Source of the DNA: Pectobacterium parmentieri | Lineage (GTDB): Bacteria; Pseudomonadota; Gammaproteobacteria; Enterobacterales; Enterobacteriaceae | NCBI RefSeq assembly: GCF_001742145.1 | Contig: NZ_CP015749.1 | Location: forward strand, 434,001-498,000 | Length of the DNA stretch: 64,000 bases | Reading direction: 5' to 3' | Part shown: positions 21,843 through 29,241 of the stretch, in pieces | How the letters are laid out: each line of letters begins with the position of its first letter | How positions within the stretch are numbered: position 1 is the first letter of the stretch | Translations under genes and position numbers: made by a program | Notes under the pieces: model-generated | What the model was told of the DNA's origin: nothing | What the model saw: the letters and a program-made list of their open reading frames with translations, nothing else | The model's database searches: none

Positions 21843-21960
21843 GCGCCTTCGGTAGCGAAGACGGCGATCCTGTAATCAGTACCTTGGGATCGCGGAATAG
21901 CAGAACGAGCTAAGCCAACATGCGGTTGGCAATCCTGTTATCAAGGCCTTGAAATCATAA
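21843..21960 (+). ncRNA. Possible structured RNA: two-unit repeat with hairpins upstream of the EAL gene
   Basis: Two imperfect direct repeats (21863-21892 and 21928-21957, 22 of 30 bases identical around ATCCTGT-ATCA-CCTTG) are each preceded by or overlap a small hairpin: CTTCG-GTAG-CGAAG in the first, GCCAAC-ATGCG-GTTGGC in the second. The first unit is also closed by GCGATCC and GGATCGC, and the second contains the palindrome CAAGGCCTTG. No ORF fits. It could be a small RNA or a leader of the EAL gene 81 bases downstream. I do not recognise a known riboswitch consensus. Confidence 0.35.
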
Positions 21961-22041
21961 TTATTTAGGATATCCATACATTGTCGGGAAGGGTTATGTG
22001 CTATGTTGGATTTCTCGTGATGATGATACGTCGCCTTCCCT

Positions 22042-23664
22042 ATGAGAAAGAACCTGTTAGCTTGTTTTCAAATGCTCTGTTTTAAGAAAGGTTTTTTCTT
22101 ATTATTTTTCAGCCTATTTTTTATCCTAGCTTTGCTTTTTGCGCTGGTACTTGAGGTCCACTCGATTTTCAAACTCAAACAGTTTGAAGAGGATGTGGAG
22201 ACGTTTTCTACTCTCACGCTTGAACACGCTGGCGAAATAATGGCGCAGGCGACCTCCGCGCTGGATAAGTTAGAAGAATACCGTTTGCCTTATTGCGAGG
22301 ATCCTCATCTGAATATGCTACGCAAGGTGGCTTACGATAATGATTATATTCAGGACGTGGTCTATATCGATGGGAATCGGCCGCGCTGTTCTTCAATGCT
22401 GAACGACATTAATACCTTATTTCTTCCCAAACCCGATTTTGTTTATAAAAGCGTCTATGGCGTTTGGTATAATGTCGAAAGCCCGCTGAACCGTAATAAG
22501 AGAATGATTTATGTTGGCGCAACGCATCATTTTGTCGTGTTAAATCCGCGTTCATTTCTGGATATTCCCTCCCATAGCCATAATATCCGATGTACATTGC
22601 TGGAAAGAAAAAAACAGAATGGACAGGTTATCTTGTCGGATTCGATCGATGGTAGCGTTTTCCCTCGCCTGATAACGGGAGAAAATCGAGCCGATAGATT
22701 TTATATTGATAGTAAATATTATGTTCTAAAACCGCTATCAAATAGCAATCTTGCTCTGGTGGTGAGCGCAGATAAACCCGTGAGTACTACCCGTTATCTG
22801 ACAATTTTTTTCTCCTCTTTGCCCCTTTTTTTCCTCTTTTCCCTACTGCTTTCGACGTTGATCTCTCGGCGAACACTGACTATCCAGAGTCCGCGTTATG
22901 TTCTTAATCAGGCACTGAAGCAAAAAGAGTTCGAATTGCATTATCAGCCGATTATTGAACTGAATACCGCCCAGGTTGTGGGGTGTGAAGCGTTGATTCG
23001 CTGGTGTCATTCGGACGGGCGCGTAATTATGCCGGACTCTTTTATTCCCATGATTCGTCAGGTGGGGTTGATGAAAGCAATGACGTTATACGTCATTGAT
23101 GAGGCGTTACAAACGGCCTGCGTGCTGAAGAAAAGTTATCCTGAGATGTTTGTTTCTATCAATCTTGAGGCCGCGGAATTTGAAGATATTTCCATTTTCA
23201 ATTATCTCGTGGAGTATATTGCCGTACACGGTCTTGAAGGGACGAATATCAATGTCGAATTAACCGAGTCATCAATGATCGAACCACAAAAGGCCGGATT
23301 GATGGTGGAATTGTACCAACAGAAAAGCATTGATGTTGCCATTGACGATTTTGGTACTGGATATGCCGGGCTGTCGTATCTTGAACGGGTCAAAGCCAAT
23401 AAGCTTAAAATTGACAAATCTTTTGTCTGGAATATTAATAATCATTCACCAGGCGACATTGTGCTGTCTCATATCGTCAGCATGGCACATTGCCTTAACC
23501 AACAAATTGTTGCCGAAGGTGTCGAAACCCTGATTCAGGAAACCTACCTGAAAAGCCTTGGTGTAGCCTATGCGCAGGGCTGGCTGTATTCCAAAGCGCT
23601 TACGCAAGAAGCATTAATTGTGTTTCTGGCAGCAAGGCGAGGAGCGGTGTCAGACGGGCTGTAA
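22042..23664 (+). CDS. Membrane-bound CSS-motif c-di-GMP phosphodiesterase (EAL domain)
   Basis: Cleaves c-di-GMP to pGpG at the inner membrane. Residues 18-42 and 251-273 are membrane segments flanking a periplasmic domain with the Cys-Ser-Ser motif at 116-118. This is the PdeC-like class whose activity is tied to the redox state of periplasmic cysteines. The EAL domain (about 290-530) looks catalytically complete: EAL at 316-318, SINL near 372, ELTES near 406, IDDFGTG at 434-440, KIDKSF near 455 and AEGVET near 491-496. There is no GGDEF domain. It is a single gene with its own promoter region, in the same window as a GGDEF operon and a giant adhesin. The stimulus is unknown. Confidence 0.88.
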   Translation: MRKNLLACFQMLCFKKGFFLLFFSLFFILALLFALVLEVHSIFKLKQFEEDVETFSTLTLEHAGEIMAQATSALDKLEEYRLPYCEDPHLNMLRKVAYDNDYIQDVVYIDGNRPRCSSMLNDINTLFLPKPDFVYKSVYGVWYNVESPLNRNKRMIYVGATHHFVVLNPRSFLDIPSHSHNIRCTLLERKKQNGQVILSDSIDGSVFPRLITGENRADRFYIDSKYYVLKPLSNSNLALVVSADKPVSTTRYLTIFFSSLPLFFLFSLLLSTLISRRTLTIQSPRYVLNQALKQKEFELHYQPIIELNTAQVVGCEALIRWCHSDGRVIMPDSFIPMIRQVGLMKAMTLYVIDEALQTACVLKKSYPEMFVSINLEAAEFEDISIFNYLVEYIAVHGLEGTNINVELTESSMIEPQKAGLMVELYQQKSIDVAIDDFGTGYAGLSYLERVKANKLKIDKSFVWNINNHSPGDIVLSHIVSMAHCLNQQIVAEGVETLIQETYLKSLGVAYAQGWLYSKALTQEALIVFLAARRGAVSDGL

Positions 23665-23784
23665 AGTCGCGATAAACTCAGCTTCACTATCAAAAACAGG
23701 TATAAAAAGGTAAAATATCGGAAATAGGGTGATTACCTAATGATATTTATTGCTTTTTTATTGTGAATTTTTCAGGAGTTTATC

Positions 23785-24126
23785 ATGCAACAGTTACCTC
23801 ATTGTCCGAAATGCAGTTCTGAATATACCTGGCAAGAGGGCGAAATGCTTAACTGCCCTGAATGCGGGAATGAGTGGTCGGCGGCAGGCGATGCGGCGGC
23901 GCAGGATGACGTTTTAGTGGTAAAAGATGCCAATGGCAACCTGCTGGCGGATGGCGATACGGTGACGGTCATTAAAGACCTGAAAGTCAAAGGCAGTTCG
24001 ACCCCACTGAAAATTGGCACCCGCGTGAAAGGGATTCGCCTGGTAGAAGGCGATCACAACATTGATTGTAAAATCGACGGTTTTGGTCCGATGAAGCTGA
24101 AATCTGAATTTGTGAAGAAAAACTGA
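23785..24126 (+). CDS. yjdM: Zinc ribbon protein YjdM (PhnA family)
   Basis: Small 113-residue protein with an N-terminal zinc ribbon (CPKC near residue 8 and CPEC near residue 28) and a C-terminal SH3-like beta domain ([26 protein letters not shown]). It is the former PhnA, named after the phosphonate locus of E. coli, but it has no proven role in phosphonate use. The ribosome site CAGGAG precedes the ATG. It stands alone between the EAL gene and mltB. Identification by family motif and length is firm, but function remains unknown. Confidence 0.9.
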   Translation: MQQLPHCPKCSSEYTWQEGEMLNCPECGNEWSAAGDAAAQDDVLVVKDANGNLLADGDTVTVIKDLKVKGSSTPLKIGTRVKGIRLVEGDHNIDCKIDGFGPMKLKSEFVKKN

Positions 24127-24141
24127 TTCAGGTGTGATGAC

Positions 24142-24184
24142 GCGCGCGTCAGTCTCCTCTCTGGTTGGCGCGCAGCATTTTTTC
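24142..24184 (+). terminator. Probable terminator after yjdM
   Basis: GCGCGC at 24142-24147 and again at 24168-24173 can pair, and ATTTTTTC follows. The same place holds the 14-bp palindrome TGACGCGCGCGTCA (24138-24151). Confidence 0.5.
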
Positions 24185-24264
24185 ATCTCTGGCTGGTTTT
24201 TTCACATCAGACAATCCTTTACCATAGCTGATATTGATTTCTTACCTGGCTATACGGATATCTG

Positions 24265-25335
24265 ATGCGTCATTTGGTTCGTTTTCTCCCTCTGCTCGTT
24301 TTGCTCTCTGCCTGTAGCACTCAGCCAGCCCCCCCTCCTGCAGAAGCCCCTTCGGGTAATCCTTTCAAAGGCGGTTTCCTGCTTGAACCTGCACACAATG
24401 TCCATCCGCTAGGCGGCGATTTTGCGACTAACCCAGCCACTGCACGGTTTGTCGATAAAATGGTGCTGGAGCACGGTTTTAATCGCCAGCAATTGCATGA
24501 TGTGCTGGTTCAGGCGAAAAGTCTGGACTGGGTGATCCGTCTGATGGATAAGCAAGCCCCGACATCTCGACCCCCTTCAGGGCCGAACGGTGCCTGGAAC
24601 CGCTACCGTAATCAATTTATTACGCCAGATAACGTGCAGAACGGCGTAGCGTTCTGGAATCAATATCAGGATGCGCTACAGCGTGCCCAGAATATTTACG
24701 GCGTTCCTCCTGAGATCATCGTCGGTATTATTGGCGTTGAAACCCGCTGGGGCAGAGTAATGGGGAAAACGCGCATCATTGATGCACTGGCAACGTTGGC
24801 GTTTGATTACCCGCGACGTGCCGATTACTTTGCGGGCGAACTGGAAACCTTTCTGCTGATGGCGCGTAAGGAAGGCAACGATCCGCTCAGCCTGCGTGGT
24901 TCTTACGCTGGTGCGATGGGCTACGGGCAGTTTATGCCTTCATCCTTCAAGAATTACGCCGTGGATTTTGATGGCAACGGACATACCAACCTGTGGGACC
25001 CGGTGGACGCGATTGGCAGCGTAGCCAATTATTTCAAAGCGCACGGCTGGGTGAAGGGTGCGCCTGTCGCGGTGCTGGCAAACGGTCAGGCACCGCTACT
25101 CCCGAACGGTTTTAATACCCGCTACTCGCTCACTGAACTTCAGGCCGCAGGGTTAATGCCACAGCATTCGCTAGCGGGATACAGTGAAGCCAGCCTGCTG
25201 CGGTTGGATGTTGGGACGGGTTACCAATACTGGTACGGTTTACCGAACTTCTACACCATCACGCGCTACAACCACAGCACGCATTACGCGATGGCCGTAT
25301 GGCAGCTTGGTGAAGCGGTAGGCCGCGCACGCTAA
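24265..25335 (+). CDS. mltB: Membrane-bound lytic murein transglycosylase B
   Basis: Outer-membrane lipoprotein that cleaves the glycan strands of peptidoglycan, forming 1,6-anhydromuramic ends. The signal peptide MRHLVRFLPLLVLLSACS carries a lipobox with the lipidated Cys at residue 17. The catalytic glutamate is in IIVGIIGVETRWGRVMG near residue 158. The segment SYAGAMGYGQFMPSSFKNYAVDFDGNGHTNLWDP contains the glycan-binding residues and the EF-hand-like calcium loop described for the E. coli enzyme. Length 356 against 361 in E. coli. It is monocistronic, with a hairpin 34 bases after the stop. Confidence 0.96.
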   Translation: MRHLVRFLPLLVLLSACSTQPAPPPAEAPSGNPFKGGFLLEPAHNVHPLGGDFATNPATARFVDKMVLEHGFNRQQLHDVLVQAKSLDWVIRLMDKQAPTSRPPSGPNGAWNRYRNQFITPDNVQNGVAFWNQYQDALQRAQNIYGVPPEIIVGIIGVETRWGRVMGKTRIIDALATLAFDYPRRADYFAGELETFLLMARKEGNDPLSLRGSYAGAMGYGQFMPSSFKNYAVDFDGNGHTNLWDPVDAIGSVANYFKAHGWVKGAPVAVLANGQAPLLPNGFNTRYSLTELQAAGLMPQHSLAGYSEASLLRLDVGTGYQYWYGLPNFYTITRYNHSTHYAMAVWQLGEAVGRAR

Positions 25336-25368
25336 GGCCAGCGTGACTAAGATATCTGCTTGGTGTGG

Positions 25369-25396
25369 CAGCCCCATTCTCAGGGGCTGTCTCTTA
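25369..25396 (+). terminator. Probable terminator after mltB
   Basis: CAGCCCC (25369-25375) pairs with GGGGCTG (25383-25389) across ATTCTCA, followed by TCTCTTA. The weak T run makes it only probable. Confidence 0.55.
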
Positions 25397-25416
25397 CATA
25401 ATGCAGGGACGTAAGT

Positions 25417-25655
25417 GAGGTTTGCCGTTATCCGGCGTAAGAAATTATGCTGAGGAGATAGCAGGCTCAGCTTGCGCCACGCAGGGAGCGTGTCGCAAGC
25501 GGTCCGTTAAGCCTGATACCGACGAAGGCATCGCGTAGCGACATAATTTAGCCGGAAGCTAGGGTTCGCAGGGCGGCGGCGACTGAGCGCCCTGCGTCGG
25601 GCGCGTGCTACGAGGTAGCATGAAAATAACGATATTGTGGCGCACGAAACGGCCT
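25417..25655 (+). repeat. Dispersed intergenic repeat, copy A
   Basis: This 239-bp stretch fills most of the gap between mltB and the TSUP gene and is matched by the reverse complement of 42361-42703. Shared parts are the left end (GAGGTTT to CCGGCGTAA and AATTATGC) and the right block from 25541 to 25655, including a near-identical core at 25598-25632 with the small hairpin TGCTAC-GAG-GTAGCA and the end CGCACGAAAC-GCCT. A 9-bp stem CGCAGGGCG / CGCCCTGCG (25567-25575, 25588-25596) has a counterpart of different sequence in copy B. No ORF is evident. The rest of the gap to 25830 shows nothing I can name. Confidence 0.75.
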
Positions 25656-25830
25656 CTGAGCCTGCATATGCATTATGCATAAAGATGTGACTCCAAGACT
25701 CTCAATCCTCCCTTTATCTCAAATTTTCCCTGAATCAGCCTCAATACAATCCGCATAGACACCAGTAGTGCCCTCATTGGACTATTCCTGCGTAGAGTTC
25801 TTCCTATGACGCAACAAACCGAGGCGATAA

Positions 25831-26556
25831 ATGACGACGATGATGGTGGTATTCCTGCTGGCTGGCGTGGTGAAAGGTGTGATTGGCCTGGGATTACCAA
25901 CGATCGCCATGGGCCTGCTAACGCTGGTGATGCCCGCAGCCAGCGCGGCAGGGTTACTGATTGTGCCTTCGCTGGTGACCAACATTTGGCAGCTTGTCTG
26001 CGGCCCTGCCTTTTTCAGTCTGATTAAGCGGTTTTGGACGCTATTTGTCGGCATTATTATTGGGACGTTATGGAACGGGCTACCTGCGCTAACGTCATCA
26101 TCGTCATGGACGAGCGCGGCGCTTGGCGGCATTTTGGTGGTCTACGGCCTATGGGGAATCGTGGCAACCACCTTGCCGCAGCCAGGTCGTCATGAAATTT
26201 GGCTCTCGCCGCTGGTGGGCTACCTCACGGGCGCAATCACGGCGGCAACGGGGGTCTTCGTGATTCCCGCCGTGCCTTACCTACAATGCCTGCGGCTCAA
26301 TAAAAACGATCTGGTACAGGCGCTGGGGCTGGCGTTTACCGTCTCTACTCTGGGACTGGCGCTACAACTGATGCAGGGAGGCGGGCTACAGAGTGTCGAT
26401 CTCTGGCAGTCGGTGCTGGTGCTAATTCCTGCTCTGTTGGGCATGATAATTGGACAGCGCTTGCGCCACGTTATTAGCGAACAGGTTTTCCGGCGCTGCT
26501 TCTTTATCGGGCTGATTGCGCTGGGTGGATACATGGCGCTACGCGGGCTGGCCTAA
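25831..26556 (+). CDS. TSUP family membrane permease (TauE/SafE-like)
   Basis: Predicted inner-membrane transporter of 241 residues with about seven to eight hydrophobic helices. The family hallmarks are the early GVVKGVIGLGLPTIAMGL and the second-half GYLTGAITAATGVFVIPAVPYLQ, which are repeated halves of the fold. Members export or import sulfur-containing or carboxylate anions such as sulfite, sulfoacetate or taurine-derived compounds; the substrate here cannot be told. A moderate ribosome site (GAGGCGATAA) precedes the ATG. Its 3' end overlaps that of the convergent LysR gene by 4 bases. The LysR protein may control it, but that is inferred only from position. Confidence 0.85.
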   Translation: MTTMMVVFLLAGVVKGVIGLGLPTIAMGLLTLVMPAASAAGLLIVPSLVTNIWQLVCGPAFFSLIKRFWTLFVGIIIGTLWNGLPALTSSSSWTSAALGGILVVYGLWGIVATTLPQPGRHEIWLSPLVGYLTGAITAATGVFVIPAVPYLQCLRLNKNDLVQALGLAFTVSTLGLALQLMQGGGLQSVDLWQSVLVLIPALLGMIIGQRLRHVISEQVFRRCFFIGLIALGGYMALRGLA

Positions 26557-27446
26557 TCCGTATGTTCTGCGGTAATAAAAGTCACGAAATCCTGAACATA
26601 GCCGGGAAGAGTGGAAAATTGTCGAGCGCAGATAACCAGATTGCGCGTTGCCCACTCGTCTGACAGCGGAATCGTGTGAATCTCTAGCCGCGCCATCATG
26701 CGCTGTGCAGCATGTCGCGGAAGAATGCCAATGCCGATACCGCTGTGGATCACCTGCGTGACGGCATCGAAACTGGCAAGACGCACGCGATAATTCAGAC
26801 GTTTTCCCAGCTTTCTGGCATGTTCATCGATGTGCTCCTGTAACGCAGCACCTTCGCTGAGCCCGACGAATTCGGCGTCAGAGATGGCGGAAAAGGTAAG
26901 TTGCGTTGTCCCTGACCAGATGCTGGTTCGAGGAACCACAACGACCAGTTCATCCTGGCGGAATGGTCGGGTTTCTAAACCGTCGAGTGTAACGGAGTCG
27001 GCCACAATGCCGAGGTCGGCGGTTTGGTTGCGGATGGCATCGACGATATCGCGGCTGAGTTTTTCATTCACTGATACGGATATCTGCGGGCAGGCCACCA
27101 GATATTGCCCCAGCAGAGCAGGCAAATACTCGTTCAGTGCAGCAGAGTTGCACAACAGGGGGATATGACCGCGCAGCCCTTTGCCGTATTGATGTAATTC
27201 GCTGCGCATATGTTCTACCTGACGCAGGATAAGGTGGGCATGATGTGCCAGCGAAAATCCCGCGTCGGTGAGCGAAACGCCGGCCTTTGATCGCAGCAAT
27301 AACGCTACACCCAGTTCCTCTTCCATCCCCCGGATTCGCTCGCTGGCGGCCTGTACGGTCAGACTGGACGCCGCTGCACCACCGGTAATGCTGCCTGCTT
27401 TCTGAATATTGAGAAACAGTCGGAGATCGGTTAAATCGAATCGCAT
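26553..27446 (-). CDS. LysR-type transcriptional regulator
   Basis: DNA-binding regulator of 297 residues. The start at 27446 (MRFDLTDLRLFLNIQKAGSIT) places the winged helix-turn-helix at residues 4-62 (GGAAASSLTVQAASERIRGMEEELGVALLLR); the frame extends 21 codons upstream without similarity. The C-terminal part (about 90-290) is the usual effector-binding domain. It resembles the branch of regulators often found beside TSUP or CidA-like permease genes. The target genes are unknown. The convergent TSUP gene shares 4 bases with it at the 3' end. It lies 79 bases downstream of the siaD-like gene and could receive read-through from that operon. Confidence 0.85.
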   Translation of the reverse strand: MRFDLTDLRLFLNIQKAGSITGGAAASSLTVQAASERIRGMEEELGVALLLRSKAGVSLTDAGFSLAHHAHLILRQVEHMRSELHQYGKGLRGHIPLLCNSAALNEYLPALLGQYLVACPQISVSVNEKLSRDIVDAIRNQTADLGIVADSVTLDGLETRPFRQDELVVVVPRTSIWSGTTQLTFSAISDAEFVGLSEGAALQEHIDEHARKLGKRLNYRVRLASFDAVTQVIHSGIGIGILPRHAAQRMMARLEIHTIPLSDEWATRNLVICARQFSTLPGYVQDFVTFITAEHTD

Positions 27447-27525
27447 AGGGGAATGTGTCTCGGGTGAGCCAATACCCACTATTATGGTCGTGAGCCAGAG
27501 CGACGGCAATCGCTCAGCCTACGAC

Positions 27526-28233
27526 TTATTGAAACTCCACCCTATTTCTTCCTTTTTCTTTGGCTTTATAAAGCGCAATGTCCGCCGCGCCGTATAGCGC
27601 ATCGAAACGGGTCTTCTGCGGTGCCCAACTGACACCAAAACTGGCGGTGACGCGCTGCTGTGGCAGTACGCTGAGCGGCATCCTGTTGAGATCGTGATGG
27701 AGTTGGCTGGCAAGGGCGACGGCCTGCATGAGTGTGTGCCCTTCCAGCAGAATGGTGAACTCTTCACCGCCCACGCGGCCAATGCTGTTTGTCGTACTCA
27801 GGAGGTGTTGCACACGTGATACCAGATCGCAGATCACGGCATCGCCCGTCGGATGACCATAGGTATCATTCACCTGTTTAAAGTGGTCGATATCTAACAC
27901 GATGAGCGCTGCCTGGTTGCGTTCCAGCGCATGGTTGATGCGTTCAATAATCGCACCGCGGTTATACACGCTGGTCAATGGATCGTGGCTGGCTTTGTAT
28001 TCCAACTCGACCGCCAACTGGTTGAGCTGCGCGTTCAGGCGATTCAACTCCTTCTCAGCCCGATCGCTGCGTGAAATCAGGCGGTGTGACTCTCGTACCA
28101 GTCGCTGGTAATGGTCGGTTAATGCCAGCAGCGTGTCACGATAGACTTCAGCAGGCCTTTCCTGCTGGTTAGCGATGTTGCGCGCAGCGAGCAGAATGTC
28201 GTATTCCGGTGTAAACAAGTCAATTGTGCTCAT
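27526..28233 (-). CDS. siaD: SiaD-like diguanylate cyclase (GGDEF domain)
   Basis: Makes c-di-GMP from two GTP. Soluble protein of 235 residues from the ATG at 28233 (a GTG three codons earlier is possible). The N-terminal helical, probably coiled-coil part (about 1-85) would bind the SiaC protein in the Pseudomonas model. The GGDEF domain follows, with LDIDHFKQVNDTYGH and an intact active-site loop RVGGEEF. The inhibitory RxxD site is replaced by STTN, so product inhibition by that site is not expected. Its start overlaps the end of siaC by 14 bases, indicating coupled translation. It is the last gene of a four-gene unit in the same order as siaABCD of Pseudomonas aeruginosa. Confidence 0.82.
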   Translation of the reverse strand: MSTIDLFTPEYDILLAARNIANQQERPAEVYRDTLLALTDHYQRLVRESHRLISRSDRAEKELNRLNAQLNQLAVELEYKASHDPLTSVYNRGAIIERINHALERNQAALIVLDIDHFKQVNDTYGHPTGDAVICDLVSRVQHLLSTTNSIGRVGGEEFTILLEGHTLMQAVALASQLHHDLNRMPLSVLPQQRVTASFGVSWAPQKTRFDALYGAADIALYKAKEKGRNRVEFQ

Positions 28234-28672
28234 GGTTATCACTCAAAATCGTGCTGTGAAAGGTCAGGGCAGGGAAGTCGATATGGAGTTCTTCACCAAA
28301 TTCTTCCGCAATATCGTCGTCTTTGTCGTAATACCAATACAGCGCAATCGATAACGCCTGTTCCGCAGCCTGATTCAGCAGGTTGAACAAACTGAACAGC
28401 ATCTTGGTGCTGGAGCTGTTGAAGTAAATCAGGGAAACATGTATTTCGATGCTTGGCTGAGTCTCATCCGGTGGCATGGTTTCTGCGCAGATCGTCAGTT
28501 TGTGTAGATAGGCTTCAATCTCGGTGAGCAGCGGACGATAAAACGCCGCAGCATTCTCAGGATAAGATTCGCCGGAAAGATAAAGACGGTGTGTGTCAAA
28601 GTGAAAATCAACTGCCGGGGTACAGGATGTCCCCGAAATATGGAGGTTGCTTAGGGTCGTTATATTTTTCAT
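28220..28672 (-). CDS. siaC: SiaC-family regulatory phosphoprotein (DUF1987)
   Basis: Small 150-residue alpha/beta protein, a STAS-like partner switch. In Pseudomonas aeruginosa the unphosphorylated SiaC binds and activates the cyclase SiaD; SiaB phosphorylates it and SiaA removes the phosphate. The family core is visible as PAVDFHFDTHRLYLSGESYPENAAAFY followed by IYFNSSSTKMLFSL. Ser 86 in FNSSSTK aligns by motif with the phosphorylated threonine of the Pseudomonas protein, which is an inference from the pattern FNTSS. The C-terminal WYYDKDDDIAEEFGEELHID is also typical. One base separates it from siaB, and it overlaps siaD. Confidence 0.85.
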   Translation of the reverse strand: MKNITTLSNLHISGTSCTPAVDFHFDTHRLYLSGESYPENAAAFYRPLLTEIEAYLHKLTICAETMPPDETQPSIEIHVSLIYFNSSSTKMLFSLFNLLNQAAEQALSIALYWYYDKDDDIAEEFGEELHIDFPALTFHSTILSDNHEHN

Positions 28673-28673
28673 G

Positions 28674-29228
28674 TCAAATGATTGCCTTCAGATAAAACGT
28701 AGATAGCCCCGTTGATGCGTCGGCCCGAAACGTAAACTGGAGTGGCTCACTGGCATCACGTGCGACGGTCAACAGACCCATATCTGCGCCTTTGCTTGAT
28801 GACGGGGTTTCATCGCGCAGAGAGACTTTGTAGGCGAGTCGGATTTCATCAAGCGTCATCCCGCGCAGTGGTTCAAGACGCCCGCGTAACTTCTCTACAT
28901 CGTCGGGGCTTACCGGGTTGGCGCATAACAGGAAATATTTCCCATTTTCGTAACCCAGGCACACGGAGCCATGACGTACCTCAACGGGGTGATCAAGCGC
29001 AGTTAACTGTGCGGCGGAATAGCGAGTGATGTTTTGTACCATTTCCACGAATGTGGAGAACAGTCTGCGACGGATACCGGCGGGAAGCTGCTTTTTCTCC
29101 AGTTGTAGCCTCATGGTTTCAGCCAGTGAACTGATGATATTTTGTGAAAAATAGCCCACGTAATACAGCGTGATGTCATGCTGATGAGAGGGTGAAAAGA
29201 ACTCGGTGTATTTGATGTCTGGCATCAT
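28674..29228 (-). CDS. siaB: SiaB-family protein kinase (DUF6272)
   Basis: Serine/threonine kinase with a histidine-kinase-like ATPase fold that phosphorylates SiaC. The N box is recognisable in FVEMVQNITRYSAAQ near residue 65, and the acidic and glycine-rich lid part in SSSKGADMGLLTVARDA near residue 155. The start at 29228 (MMPDIKYTEFF) is chosen because AGGTAGG lies just before it; the frame extends seven codons upstream into the end of siaA but only with a TTG. It is 13 bases after siaA and one base before siaC. The identification rests on domain pattern plus conserved four-gene order. Confidence 0.83.
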   Translation of the reverse strand: MMPDIKYTEFFSPSHQHDITLYYVGYFSQNIISSLAETMRLQLEKKQLPAGIRRRLFSTFVEMVQNITRYSAAQLTALDHPVEVRHGSVCLGYENGKYFLLCANPVSPDDVEKLRGRLEPLRGMTLDEIRLAYKVSLRDETPSSSKGADMGLLTVARDASEPLQFTFRADASTGLSTFYLKAII

Positions 29229-29241
29229 TCTGCCTACCTGA

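Noticed and set aside
21843..21960. c-di-GMP riboswitch before the EAL gene
   Set aside because: The known GEMM-I and GEMM-II conserved bases are not present; only repeats and hairpins could be supported.
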